36,077 nt of DNA. Origin: Chloroflexota bacterium. GTDB taxonomy: Bacteria; Chloroflexota; Limnocylindria; Limnocylindrales; CSP1-4. The translations under genes were made by a program, and so were the position numbers. This document shows positions 15,891 to 24,969 of this stretch, piece by piece (position 1 is the first letter of the stretch; each line of letters begins with the position of its first letter). The DNA is taken from NCBI GenBank assembly GCA_030447745.1, contig JAUJOH010000001.1:89658-125734 (forward strand). Direction: 5' to 3'. A model generated the notes under the pieces. It was not told the DNA's origin and did no database searches. It was given only the letters and a program-made list of their open reading frames with translations.

Positions 15891-16463
15891 CTACCAGACG
15901 TCGCCCGTCCGCCAGTCGCAGCTGAGCGATCCACCGAGATCGAGCGGAGGCGATGTCGGGGTCGGCAGCACCATCACGTATCCCTCTTCCTCGGGCGTCC
16001 GGCGCGGGCCGTCCGGCGTCCTCACGTACAGGCGGCCCGTCCACGTCAGCCAGCCGAGGCGAGCGTAGAAGCTGTGCCGGCCGGTGCGCAGCGCGCCGAG
16101 CTCGAACCGCTCGCGGATGTGGTCCGTCACCTCCTGCATCAGACGGGAACCCAGGCCGGCGCCCTGCCGCTGAGGGTCCGTCGCCACCGCTTCCACGTAG
16201 CCGGCGCGGAGCGGCCGGTCGTCGACGTGCAGCTCACGCTCCACGACCGAGGCGTGCGCCACCACCTCGCCAGCTGACTCCAGCGCGAAGTGGAGCCCGC
16301 CGAGCGCGTGCTCCCAGTCGGCCTCGGTGAAGCCCTCTTTACCCGAGCCGAACGCCGCCCACAGCAGCCGGCGGATCGCCGAGATCCGCGCGAGATCCAG
16401 CTCTTCGCTCCGGAGTCGTCCGACGTGCGCCGGTTCGGGATCGTGCGCGCCGGTTGCGGCCAC
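15891..16463 (-). CDS. AAC(2')-I-like GNAT acetyltransferase
   Basis: A 190-residue GNAT enzyme that resembles aminoglycoside 2'-N-acetyltransferases of mycobacteria along its whole length. Marks are DWEHALGGLHFALESAGEVVAHASVV, RAGYVEAVATDPQRQGAGLGSRLM (CoA loop Q-R-Q-G-A-G-L-G), GALRTGRHSFYARLGWLTWTG, RTPEEEGYVMVLPTPTSPPLD and the ending CDWRTGDVW. AAC(2')-I also closes with a CDWRSGDPW-type sequence. GTG 16463 has TAGACT exactly six bases upstream, so it is probably leaderless. It is followed by a VOC gene on the same strand. The similarity is clear by eye, but acetylation of aminoglycosides by this copy is inference. Confidence 0.82.
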   Translation of the reverse strand: MAATGAHDPEPAHVGRLRSEELDLARISAIRRLLWAAFGSGKEGFTEADWEHALGGLHFALESAGEVVAHASVVERELHVDDRPLRAGYVEAVATDPQRQGAGLGSRLMQEVTDHIRERFELGALRTGRHSFYARLGWLTWTGRLYVRTPDGPRRTPEEEGYVMVLPTPTSPPLDLGGSLSCDWRTGDVW

Positions 16464-16559
16464 CTCGCGAGTCTAGGTCGTCACCGCCGGGTCCTGGACA
16501 GATTTCGATCCGTGCGCCGACGCCGGCGGGTCGCAGCGCGAGGCGGCCTCGCGCGACGC

Positions 16560-17956
16560 GAGTGCGATGCAGAAGTGAGGCGGCCGGGGCGGCCGCTGCC
16601 GTCCGGGCGCTGGCGCGCGGCGAGCCTGCCGGCTGTGCACTGCGCCCCCGACCACGCAGGGCGCCTGAACTGCGGCGTCGCCTCGTGGCCGCAGCCCTCG
16701 TCGTTGCGGCCGTCGCGGCCGTCGCGGCGTGCGGTCCGAGCGCGGCCTCGGCCGGCCCGGCGGACACCGCGGTGGCGCCAACCGTCAGTTCAGCCCCGGC
16801 AGTCTCGCCGCCCGCCTCTCGGCGCCCGATGATCCCCGCGCCACCGGACGACTTCTACGCCCTCCCGAACCCGCTGCCCCGCGGCGAGCCGGGCCAGATC
16901 ATCTGGGGGAGCGGGTCGCGGCGCCGCGCGGCGCGACCGCCTGGCGCGTCCTCTACCACTCGCGCTCGATCGCCGGAGCGGATATCGGCGTATCCGGCCT
17001 CGTCGTCACTCCCGGCGGGCGTCCACCGCCGGGGGTTTCCCGGTGATCGCGTACGCCCACGGCACGACCGGGCTCGCGGACGCGTGCGCTCCGTCGCGGG
17101 CGGCCCGGCCAATCGGGGATCGGGAGACGGTCGGTGGGCTGCCCGTGCCTGCGCTCTGGGAGTTCGGGTTCATCGTCGCGGCGACCGATTACGAGGGGCT
17201 CGGGACGCCCGGCCGACACCCGTACATCGTTGGCGGGAGCGAGGCACGCGGCGTCCTCGACAGCGTCCGCGCGGCACGCCAGCTCCCGGACGTGGAGGCC
17301 GCGGACACCACGTTCGCGCTCGGGGCCTCGCAAGGCGGGCACGCGGCGTTGTTCACCGGCGAAGTGGCACCCACGTACGCGCCGGACGTGCCGCTCGCCG
17401 GTGTCGTCGCCCTTGCGCCGGGGGCCGAGCTTGCCCAGGCCGCCATCCTGCTCGCGTCCGACCCGACGGCGGTGGGGTTCGCCGTCGCGATCGGCGCCGG
17501 CTTCGAGGCTGCCTATCCCGAGGCGCGGCTCGAGAGGTCCTGACGCCGGCCGCACTCCGTTCGATCGGCGTCGTCGACGAGGGCTGTCTCGGCGACATCC
17601 TCGACGCATTCGCGCGGCCCGTGCGCGAGGTCCTCCGGCTGGAGGCCCTCGTTGAGCCGCCGTGGCCGCAGATCCTCGAGCAGAACACGCCCGGCCGCGT
17701 CCGGACCAACGCGCCCATCTTCGTCGGCCAGGGGACGGCCGATCCACTGGTCGTACCGGAGCTGACCGACGCGCTCGTGGCGCGGCTGTGCGTCACGGGT
17801 AGCACGGTGACGTACCGGCGATACCTGGGCGCCGGTCACGGCGGTGTCGTGGAGGCCGCCTGGTCGGACGTGAGCCGGTGGATCGTCGATCGGCTCGACG
17901 AGAAGCAGCCGGTCTCCGACTGCGACGGCTCGGCGGACGTGGGCATTCCTGGGTGA
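16560..17956 (+). pseudogene. Secreted lipase-like lipoprotein (LIP family), three frameshifts
   Basis: One esterase of the secretory lipase (LIP) type, read through three frames. First frame: a signal peptide VAAALVVAAVAAVAACGPS with a lipobox Cys, then DDFYALPNPLPRGEPGQIIW up to about 16915. Second frame (about 16916-17030): APRGATAWRVLYHSRSIAGA, DIGVSGLVVTPGG. Third frame (about 17030-17535): VIAYAHGTTGLADACAPSRA, ATDYEGLGTPGRHPYIVGG, and the nucleophile elbow FALGASQGGHAALF. The first frame returns with VLTPAALRSIGVVDEGC, APIFVGQGTADPLV (acid) and YLGAGHGGVV (His) to a stop at 17956. Joined, all catalytic parts are present, so the gene was functional recently or the shifts are sequence errors. 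The start is uncertain: GTG 16560 or a later GTG at 16685. Confidence 0.72.
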
Positions 17957-17968
17957 CTCACCGGGATG

Positions 17969-18245
17969 TTACGACTGCCCCGGCAGCCCAGCCGTCGGCG
18001 GGAGGTTCTGGTTCAGCCGGAACAGGTTCGTCGGGTCGTAGCGCTGCTTGACGGCGACCAGCCGGTCCGACGTCTCGCCTCGGGCGGCGGCCCGCGCCCA
18101 GGACTCGGAGCTGCGCGACGCGCATCGTCGCGTCCGGCGCCTCGAGGCGATCGATGATCGTCTCCGCCACCGGGCGATCGATCGCATCGACGTACAGCGT
18201 CCGGGCGATTGCCGTCGGGTGGTCGAAATGGCTGGAGCAGCCGAC
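17969..18245 (-). pseudogene. Remnant of FAD-linked oxidase (BBE C-terminus)
   Basis: The last 35 codons read GETSDRLVAVKQRYDPTNLF and RLNQNLPPTAGLPGQS before a stop at 17969, the berberine-bridge-enzyme C-terminus in which the YDPTNLF-x-x-N-x-N signature is diagnostic. Upstream, AIDRPVAETIIDRLEAPDAT and MRVAQLRVLG come from the middle of the same family. About 100 or more codons between these blocks are missing, as is the whole FAD domain. So this is a deletion remnant. The upstream edge runs into the 3' end of the MFS gene, whose own stop is not clear. Confidence 0.62.
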
Positions 18246-18302
18246 GGTCACGCTTCGACAGCGGTACGGTTGTCGCCGTGGCGGTCCGCGCGGTTGGCTC
18301 GG

Positions 18303-19865
18303 CTACGTCCGCCTCCGGCCACTGACTCTCCGCCTCGTGTCCGTCCCGGTTCGGCCGAACGTTCCGAAGCATCGCGACGGCCAGCACCGCGACACCGATC
18401 GCGACGCCGACGCTGATCGTCGCGGCGACCTGCATCCCCTCGACGAACGCCCCGCGCGCCACACCGAGCACCGCGGCTGCCGCGTCGGCCGGCAGCTGTT
18501 GCGCGACGCCGACCGCCGCGCCCAACGTGTCGCGCGCGCGACCGTCGCGGCCTCGGCTGGGACGGACGCCGGCAGGTCGCTCGCCAGCTCGCTTCGGTAG
18601 ATCGAGATCCCGATGCTGCCGAGGATCGAGATGCCGAGGGCGCCCCCGAGCTCCGCGCCGGTCTCGGAGATCCCGGACGCCGCCCCGGCGCGCTCGGGCG
18701 GTGCCGATCCGACGATCAGCTCCGTCGTGAGCCCGAATACGGGCGCGAGACCAAGCGAGATCACGAGTGAAGACAGGACGACGACCGCCAGGCCGTTGGA
18801 GCCGCCGACCTGCGACAGGATCGCCAGACCGATGGCAGCGAGACCGAGACCCGCGCCCATGACGTAGGCCGGCCGGACGCGGCGCACGAGCCGGGGCGCC
18901 ACGTTCGAGCCCACGATGAACCCGATCGCGGACGGGACGGACCAGGCGCCGGCCTCGAGCGGCGACAGGCCGAGCACGAGCTGCAGGTACTGCGCCACGA
19001 ACAGGAAGTAGCCGACGGCCACGAAGATCGTGAGGAAGTTGACGGCGAGCGCGGCGCTGAAGCTCGGGATCCGGAAGAGGCGGACGTCGATCATCGGCTC
19101 GGCGGCGCTGAGCTGACGCCGGACCCACAGCACCCCGACGACGACGCCGGCCGCGACGGACGCGAGCGAGAACCACCCGACGCCGTCCTGGGCAATCTGC
19201 TTGAGACCGAAGATCACGGCGAGCACGGCGACCAGCGACATCGCGGCGCTCACGACGTCCAGCCGCCCGGCCTGGGGATCGCGGTACTCGGGCAGCACGA
19301 TCGGGCCGAGCACCAGCAGCAGCGCCATCACCGGCAGCGCGAGCAGGAACACGGAGCCCCACCAGAAGTGCTCGAGCAGGACGCCGCCGAGCACCGGGCC
19401 GATGGCGCTGCCCGCCGAGAAGGCGGAGATCCAGACGCCGACCGCGACGGACCGTTGCTTCGGGTCCTCGAACATGGCAAAGATCAGCGACAGGGTCGAG
19501 GGCGCCAGCGTCGCCCCGGCGATGCCGAGGAGCGCCCGGCCCAGGATCAGCATCTCCGGCGTGGTCGAGAACGCCGCGACCACGGACACGACCCCGAACC
19601 CGCCGGCCCCGATGAGGAGGAGCTTCCGCCGGCCGATCCGGTCGCCGAGCGTGCCCATCGTGACCAGGAACCCGGCAACCATGAAGCCGTAGATGTCGAT
19701 GATCCAGAGCAGCTGGGCGCTCGTGGGGCGCAGCGCATCGCTGATCGCCGGCACGGCCAGGTGCAGCACGGTCAGGTCCATGACGTAGAGGAGGCACGCG
19801 AGCGCCAGCACGGCCAGCCCGATCCATTCGCGGGGGCCGGCCTGTCGAGGTCGTGTCGTGGTCAT
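18303..19865 (-). CDS. DHA2-family multidrug MFS efflux pump (14 helices), late frameshift
   Basis: A 520-residue open frame encoding a 14-helix drug:proton antiporter of the QacA/SmvA type. Marks are LLYVMDLTVLHLAVPAISDA (motif D1, residues about 21-40), GTLGDRIGRRKLLLIG (motif A), LGRALLGIAGATLAPSTLSL and ISAFSAGSAIGPVLGGVLLEHFWW (motif C). Helices continue to GISETGAELGGALGISILGS. At about 18529-18540, in a GCGCGCGCG run, the frame changes. The true continuation is in the next frame (LGAAVGVAQQLPADAAAAVL, then VAATISVGVAIGVAVLAVAM), so the last helix is replaced by an Arg-rich tail in the frame given. ATG 19865 follows AGGAG at good spacing. Two short repeats about 46 to 92 bases upstream may be the repressor site. 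No TetR gene is seen next to it. Confidence 0.82.
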   Translation of the reverse strand: MTTTRPRQAGPREWIGLAVLALACLLYVMDLTVLHLAVPAISDALRPTSAQLLWIIDIYGFMVAGFLVTMGTLGDRIGRRKLLLIGAGGFGVVSVVAAFSTTPEMLILGRALLGIAGATLAPSTLSLIFAMFEDPKQRSVAVGVWISAFSAGSAIGPVLGGVLLEHFWWGSVFLLALPVMALLLVLGPIVLPEYRDPQAGRLDVVSAAMSLVAVLAVIFGLKQIAQDGVGWFSLASVAAGVVVGVLWVRRQLSAAEPMIDVRLFRIPSFSAALAVNFLTIFVAVGYFLFVAQYLQLVLGLSPLEAGAWSVPSAIGFIVGSNVAPRLVRRVRPAYVMGAGLGLAAIGLAILSQVGGSNGLAVVVLSSLVISLGLAPVFGLTTELIVGSAPPERAGAASGISETGAELGGALGISILGSIGISIYRSELASDLPASVPAEAATVARATRWARRSASRNSCRPTRQPRCSVWRAGRSSRGCRSPRRSASASRSVSRCWPSRCFGTFGRTGTDTRRRVSGRRRT

Positions 19866-20370
19866 CCTGGACGCTCCTGGTGGTCATCTGGACGCAGCGC
19901 TTTGGTTCTCGTCCGTTCAGACGGGACTCCGTCGCAGAACTCATCGGTCCGTTAGACCACGCGCGAGCGCTCCACTCGCGTGACAGCCGCGGAGCCGACC
20001 GCTGATCGGGATGCCCAACGCGCGGCCCTTGTCCACCGGTCAGCCGGTCAGTTGTTCACGTACCAACGTGGATGGTGCTACGGCGTCCGATCGGCGGATT
20101 TCCTGCCATTTACCACCCCGTGTAGTGCGTGCCCGGTGTGTCCGGTCATGTACCCGCCGGGTTGGTAGGTGACGAGGCGGGAGCGCCGTTGAGGGGGATC
20201 CACGGCCGGGCGGCGGCCCGCGGCCTGACAAGTCGCTGTCTTGCACTACGGGGAGTGGTATCCGGGGGACTGGTCACCTCCGGGGACGGCCCCGACGGCC
20301 CACGTCCCGGCCCAGGCTCCCGATGAGTTTCGTGGCCGCGTCCCGTCTCGTCGACAGGAGGCCAGCGCCT
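19866..20370. other. Gene-poor interval
   Basis: About 500 bases between the efflux gene and the STAS gene. It holds the two short operator-like repeats and a 62-codon open frame at 19980-20168 that ends with a Cys/Pro-rich stretch CSACPVCPVMYPP. That frame has no recognised family or ribosome site. I see no tRNA, terminator or mobile element. It may be the site of a lost regulator gene for the efflux pump. Confidence 0.3.
19911..19957. promoter_or_regulatory. Paired operator-like repeats upstream of efflux gene
   Basis: GTCCGTTCAGAC at 19911-19922 and GTCCGTTAGAC at 19947-19957 are near-identical and 36 bases apart. The first lies in the dyad CCGT-TCAG-ACGG, the second in GGTC-CGTTA-GACC. 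Such sites upstream of DHA2 pumps are often bound by TetR-type repressors, but no such gene is visible here, so this is only a candidate. Confidence 0.4.
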
Positions 20371-20739
20371 TTGCCCACGCCCGACGGGTCCGCGACACCA
20401 CCCGGCCGACCTCACGCGCCGGCCCGAGTGCCCGATGCCGTCGTGCTGACGATCGATCGGCCGATCGCCGCCGCGGACGTGGCGGCGCTCTGGCAGCGCG
20501 TTCAGAGGGCCGTCGAGGACCGGGGGTCGGACCTGCTCGTCTGCGACGTGTCGGCCATCGGCCGGGCGGACGTCGGAGCCGTGGGGGCACTCGCCCGACT
20601 GGCCCTCATCGCCGGCCGCAACCACTGCCGCGTCGAGCTCGGCCAGGTGCCGGCGGGCCTCCGGGCGCTCCTCACACTGACCGGCCTCGACGAGTTCCTG
20701 CCGTGCGCCGCCGGGTCAGGGATCGAGTCGCGGCGGTAG
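20371..20739 (+). CDS. STAS-domain protein
   Basis: A 122-residue protein with a single STAS domain (anti-sigma factor antagonist or sulfate-transporter fold). Marks are VVLTIDRPIAAADVAALWQR, then LLVCDVSAIGRADVGAVGAL, where STAS antagonists have D-x-S-x-x-x-x-S-x-G; here the usual phosphorylated Ser is replaced by an Ala-Asp pair (R-A-D). Then come LARLALIAGRNHCRVELGQV and LTGLDEFLP. TTG 20371 has AGGAGG nine bases upstream, a better start than the ATG at 20323 or the GTG at 20428. Its 3' end overlaps the convergent ECF sigma gene by 24 bases. Without the Ser, phospho-switching seems unlikely; a constitutive binder or NTP-sensing domain is possible. Confidence 0.75.
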   Translation: MPTPDGSATPPGRPHAPARVPDAVVLTIDRPIAAADVAALWQRVQRAVEDRGSDLLVCDVSAIGRADVGAVGALARLALIAGRNHCRVELGQVPAGLRALLTLTGLDEFLPCAAGSGIESRR

Positions 20740-21726
20740 TCCGAAGAGCGGGAAGAACTTCTGGGTGTCGAGGAAGAACGTGATCGCGCTGATCCGGCCG
20801 TCGGCGATCTCGAGCACCTGCAGTGACCACGGCTCGTAGCCACCGCCGGGTGCGGGCTTGTAGTGCCCGAACGCCGGTGACCCGTTCGCCTCGACCCCGA
20901 TCAGGCGGGAGCCCCGACACGCGATCCCGGGCCCGAGGCACCAGGCCACGATGTCGTCGTGGGTCTGCAGCCACAGGGCGTAGGGCGGCATGGACCAGGC
21001 GGCGTCCTCGTGGAGCAGCGAGGTCAGCGAGTCGAGGTCGTAGCGCTGGAAGGCGTCCATGTAGCGCTCGAGGAGCGCCCGCTGCTCGTCGTCCAGCGCA
21101 CCAGACGACCCGCTCGCCTCGACGTCCCGCGAGGCGAGCGTCGCGCGTGCCCGCTGGAGGGCGCTGTTGACCGACGCGACGGTGGTGTCGAGCAGCTCGG
21201 CGACCTCGTCCGCCCGCCAGCGCAGCACCTCGCGAAGGATCAGCACGGCCCGCTGGCGCGGCGCCAGGTGCTGGAGCGCGGCGACGAACGCGAGGCGGAC
21301 GGACTCCCGGGCGATCGCGACGTCCGCCGGGTCCCCGCCCGTGGGAACCACGCGCTGGTCCGGCACCGGCTCGATCCACGTCGTCTCCGGGAGCGGATCC
21401 CCGAGGGGCGTGTCAGCCGTCCTCGCGATCGAAACGTCGACCGGCCGCGCTCGGCGCTGCGGAGCATGCAACATGTCGAGGCAGACATTCGTGGCGATCC
21501 GGTAGAGCCACGACCGGAGGGCGGCCCGGCCCTCGAATCGGTCGAAACCGCGCCAGGCGCGGATGAACGTCTCCTGGACCGCGTCCTCCGCCTCGAACGC
21601 GGCGCCCAGCATCCGGTAGCAATAGGCGGTCAGCTCGACGCGGTGGGCCTCGAGCTGCGGCTCGAGGTCGGGTCGGGCGGCGGCCGGCACTTCGGGCGCG
21701 ATGGGATGCGTGGTCAGCTCGGTCAT
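20716..21726 (-). CDS. ECF sigma factor with SnoaL-like C-terminal domain (SigG-like)
   Basis: A 336-residue extracytoplasmic-function sigma factor of the large type. Region 2 is VELTAYCYRMLGAAFEAEDAVQETFIRAWRGFDRFEGRAALRSWLYRIATNVCLDML (about residues 30-86). Region 4 is VAALQHLAPRQRAVLILREVLRWRADEVAELLDTTVASVNSALQRARATL (about 147-197). A SnoaL-like domain follows (about 215-336): YMDAFQRYDLDSLTSLLHEDAAWSMPP, ITFFLDTQKFFPLFGLP. Factors of this group, such as SigG, have no separate anti-sigma; the SnoaL-like domain is thought to tune activity. TAGGAT lies nine bases before ATG 21726, close to leaderless. No target genes can be named. Confidence 0.88.
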   Translation of the reverse strand: MTELTTHPIAPEVPAAARPDLEPQLEAHRVELTAYCYRMLGAAFEAEDAVQETFIRAWRGFDRFEGRAALRSWLYRIATNVCLDMLHAPQRRARPVDVSIARTADTPLGDPLPETTWIEPVPDQRVVPTGGDPADVAIARESVRLAFVAALQHLAPRQRAVLILREVLRWRADEVAELLDTTVASVNSALQRARATLASRDVEASGSSGALDDEQRALLERYMDAFQRYDLDSLTSLLHEDAAWSMPPYALWLQTHDDIVAWCLGPGIACRGSRLIGVEANGSPAFGHYKPAPGGGYEPWSLQVLEIADGRISAITFFLDTQKFFPLFGLPPRLDP

Positions 21727-21775
21727 CGGGCGCCCATCCTACCTTCCGTGCTGGTGATGCGCCGTCCCGCGCTCG

Positions 21776-22279
21776 TCACCCGCGCCGCGCGAGCCACTCG
21801 CGGATCGACGGCTCGTGGTCGTCGTGGAGGTGCTCGAAGAGGTCCGTGTCCGCAAGCGACGCACCCTCGAGCCATCGGAACGCGTCACGGCTCGTCACCT
21901 GATCCTCCGGCAGCCTGGAAATCGCCGCTGCGTACCGCTCGTACGACCGGTCGGCGGCGTCGAGCAGCTCACCCACGCCCCGGTCGAGGCTCTGCTGCTG
22001 GAACCAGGCGTTGATCGCGTCTACATCATCATCCTCGTCGAGCCCGGACGGCCAGGACGGAGGCGGCTCGGGAAGTCCGGCGGCCGCCGCCTCCAGCCGC
22101 CTGATCGTCCGCTCCCGCCAGCCGAGCAGGTGTGCCACGAGATCCTTGAACGACCAATCGCCCATCGGCCCGGGCTCCGTCATGCGCTCCTCACCGACCT
22201 CTGCGACGAGGGCTCGCCACTGGGCCCGTTCGTCCTCGAGCGTTGCCAGCATGGCGTCCCGGCTGTCGGTCATCGTCAC
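21776..22279 (-). CDS. DinB-superfamily protein, ClbS/DfsB-like
   Basis: A 167-residue four-helix bundle protein. The pattern WSFKDLVAHLLGWRERTIRRL (about residues 39-59), INAWFQQQSLD, SYERYAAAISRLPEDQV and the ending DLFEHLHDDHEPSIREWL fits the ClbS/DfsB (DUF1706) branch of the DinB-like fold. It could equally be a maleylpyruvate-isomerase-type DinB protein. ClbS itself destroys the cyclopropane warhead of colibactin; that role here is inference. GTG 22279 has GAGG eight bases upstream and a TACGAT box farther off, so it is leadered. The gene is divergent from the Gfo/Idh gene. Confidence 0.7.
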   Translation of the reverse strand: MTMTDSRDAMLATLEDERAQWRALVAEVGEERMTEPGPMGDWSFKDLVAHLLGWRERTIRRLEAAAAGLPEPPPSWPSGLDEDDDVDAINAWFQQQSLDRGVGELLDAADRSYERYAAAISRLPEDQVTSRDAFRWLEGASLADTDLFEHLHDDHEPSIREWLARRG

Positions 22280-22496
22280 GGTGCGATCCTCAGGGTTCGG
22301 GTTGGGCGCCGATCGTAGCGGTGGAGAGCGCCGGGTCGTGTCAAGTTTTGCCGACCGCCGTCCCGGTGGCGTTCGAGCGGCCGCTGACGTCGCCTGACCC
22401 CGATTCGGAGGCAGCGCGGCGCTGAGACGCAACGCTCCGCCGACCCCGCCCGCCGCAGACCGGCGCCGAAGGCCTACGCTCGCAGGATGCAGGCTC

Positions 22497-23783
<1,287 letters not shown>

Positions 23784-23794
23784 TGGCTCCGGCG

Positions 23795-24823
23795 TCAGGC
23801 ATGGAAGGCCTCGAGCGCGCTGCGCTCGTGTTCGACCTCCCGCTCGTCGTGCCCGTCGAGCTTCTCGTACGGGTCGAGCACCACTCGACCGTCGCGCACG
23901 GACCACGCACCCACCACCCGACCGTCGACGAGGTACGTGCCGACCGAGAACGGGTTGCGGGACGTGAAGACGCGCGCGCGGTGCGCCTCGGGCAGGATCC
24001 CGGTCCGCCGCGCGTGGACGAGCAGCGACGCGTCCCAGTGGGGCAGGAAATGGACCGGAGCGGGCGTGCCCGGGTCCGGCAGCGGGGCGTCCGGCAGGTC
24101 GACCAGCTCCCTGCCCTCCTCGTCCCGGTAGCGGACCAGCGCCAACCCGGCGCCCGCCCGACGTGCGTCCGTGACCGGGATGCCCGCCCACGACGCGATG
24201 TCCCGCCACGCTGCCGGACCAAAGCCCCGGAGATACGCACGCACGAGGTGTTCCAGCCCCTCCTCCTCGGTCGCGTCGCCGGGACCGACCCAGTCCTCCG
24301 CGAGAGCGAGGCGGTCCGCCTTGCGCCGCTCCCATGTCCCGGATGGTGGCACGCGAACCAGATCGATCCACAGGCCGAGGCTGCCGACGAACCCGGATGC
24401 GAGCTCGCCGAGCTCCTTGACGCTGCGCGGGCCGGCGGCCAACGCTGCGCGGAGCGGTGCCGCCGCATCGATCAGCGCGGTCTCGTCCGTGGTCCCGCCC
24501 GTGCGGAGCGCGAACGCCCGGCGAGCCCGACGGACGCCGGCCGCGTAGCGCCAGAATTCCCGCCGCGACACGACGTGAATCGTCGTCCGCATCAGCGTCG
24601 CCTGGATGACCGTCCGGTCCACGAGCGCGGCGGTGAGCGCCTCCCGCCGAAAGTCGCGCAGCCGCGTCCACAGCCCAACGTACGCGGACGGTGCGTACTG
24701 GGTCTGCAGCCCACCGACCTGCTCGACGGCGTCCTCGATGGCGAGGTCCGCCCGGTCGAGCAGCAGCTGACGCGCGAGCAGCGCCCGGTTGAGGGCGCGC
24801 TCGGTGAGGACCTGCTCCGCCAT
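23795..24823 (-). CDS. AlkZ-like DNA glycosylase (HTH_42, Q-x-Q type)
   Basis: A 342-residue winged-helix HTH_42 protein, related to the 410-residue YcaQ-like protein at 10.1-11.4 kb. The catalytic motif is GLQTQYAPSAYVGLW (about residues 38-52), a Q-x-Q as in Streptomyces AlkZ. Other parts are VIQATLMRTTIHVVSRREFW, a central winged-helix region LASGFVGSLGLWIDLVRVPP, HLVRAYLRGFGPAAWRDIASWAGI, and the late HFLPHWDASLLVHARRTGILP. AlkZ is a glycosylase that protects producers of azinomycin. ATG 24823 has GGAGG directly before it. Its stop is 11 bases from that of the convergent Gfo/Idh gene. The family is firm; the lesion is unknown. Confidence 0.85.
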   Translation of the reverse strand: MAEQVLTERALNRALLARQLLLDRADLAIEDAVEQVGGLQTQYAPSAYVGLWTRLRDFRREALTAALVDRTVIQATLMRTTIHVVSRREFWRYAAGVRRARRAFALRTGGTTDETALIDAAAPLRAALAAGPRSVKELGELASGFVGSLGLWIDLVRVPPSGTWERRKADRLALAEDWVGPGDATEEEGLEHLVRAYLRGFGPAAWRDIASWAGIPVTDARRAGAGLALVRYRDEEGRELVDLPDAPLPDPGTPAPVHFLPHWDASLLVHARRTGILPEAHRARVFTSRNPFSVGTYLVDGRVVGAWSVRDGRVVLDPYEKLDGHDEREVEHERSALEAFHA

Positions 24824-24969
24824 CCTCCAATTCTCGACCGGTCAGCCCTGGTCCGGAGCGGTCGCGGCGCCGACTCGCGCGTCAACGCGCGGCGGTCCGG
24901 CGGCGATCCGGTGCCGCATCGCCTCGACGCTGTCGGACTCCCAGTCCGCCTGAGCGGATGATCGCGGCG

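Noticed and set aside
21727..21740. Four-codon upstream frame ATG-GGC-GCC-CGA-TGA overlapping the sigma factor start
   Set aside because: TAGGAT just upstream is a -10 box, so transcription would start after this ATG.
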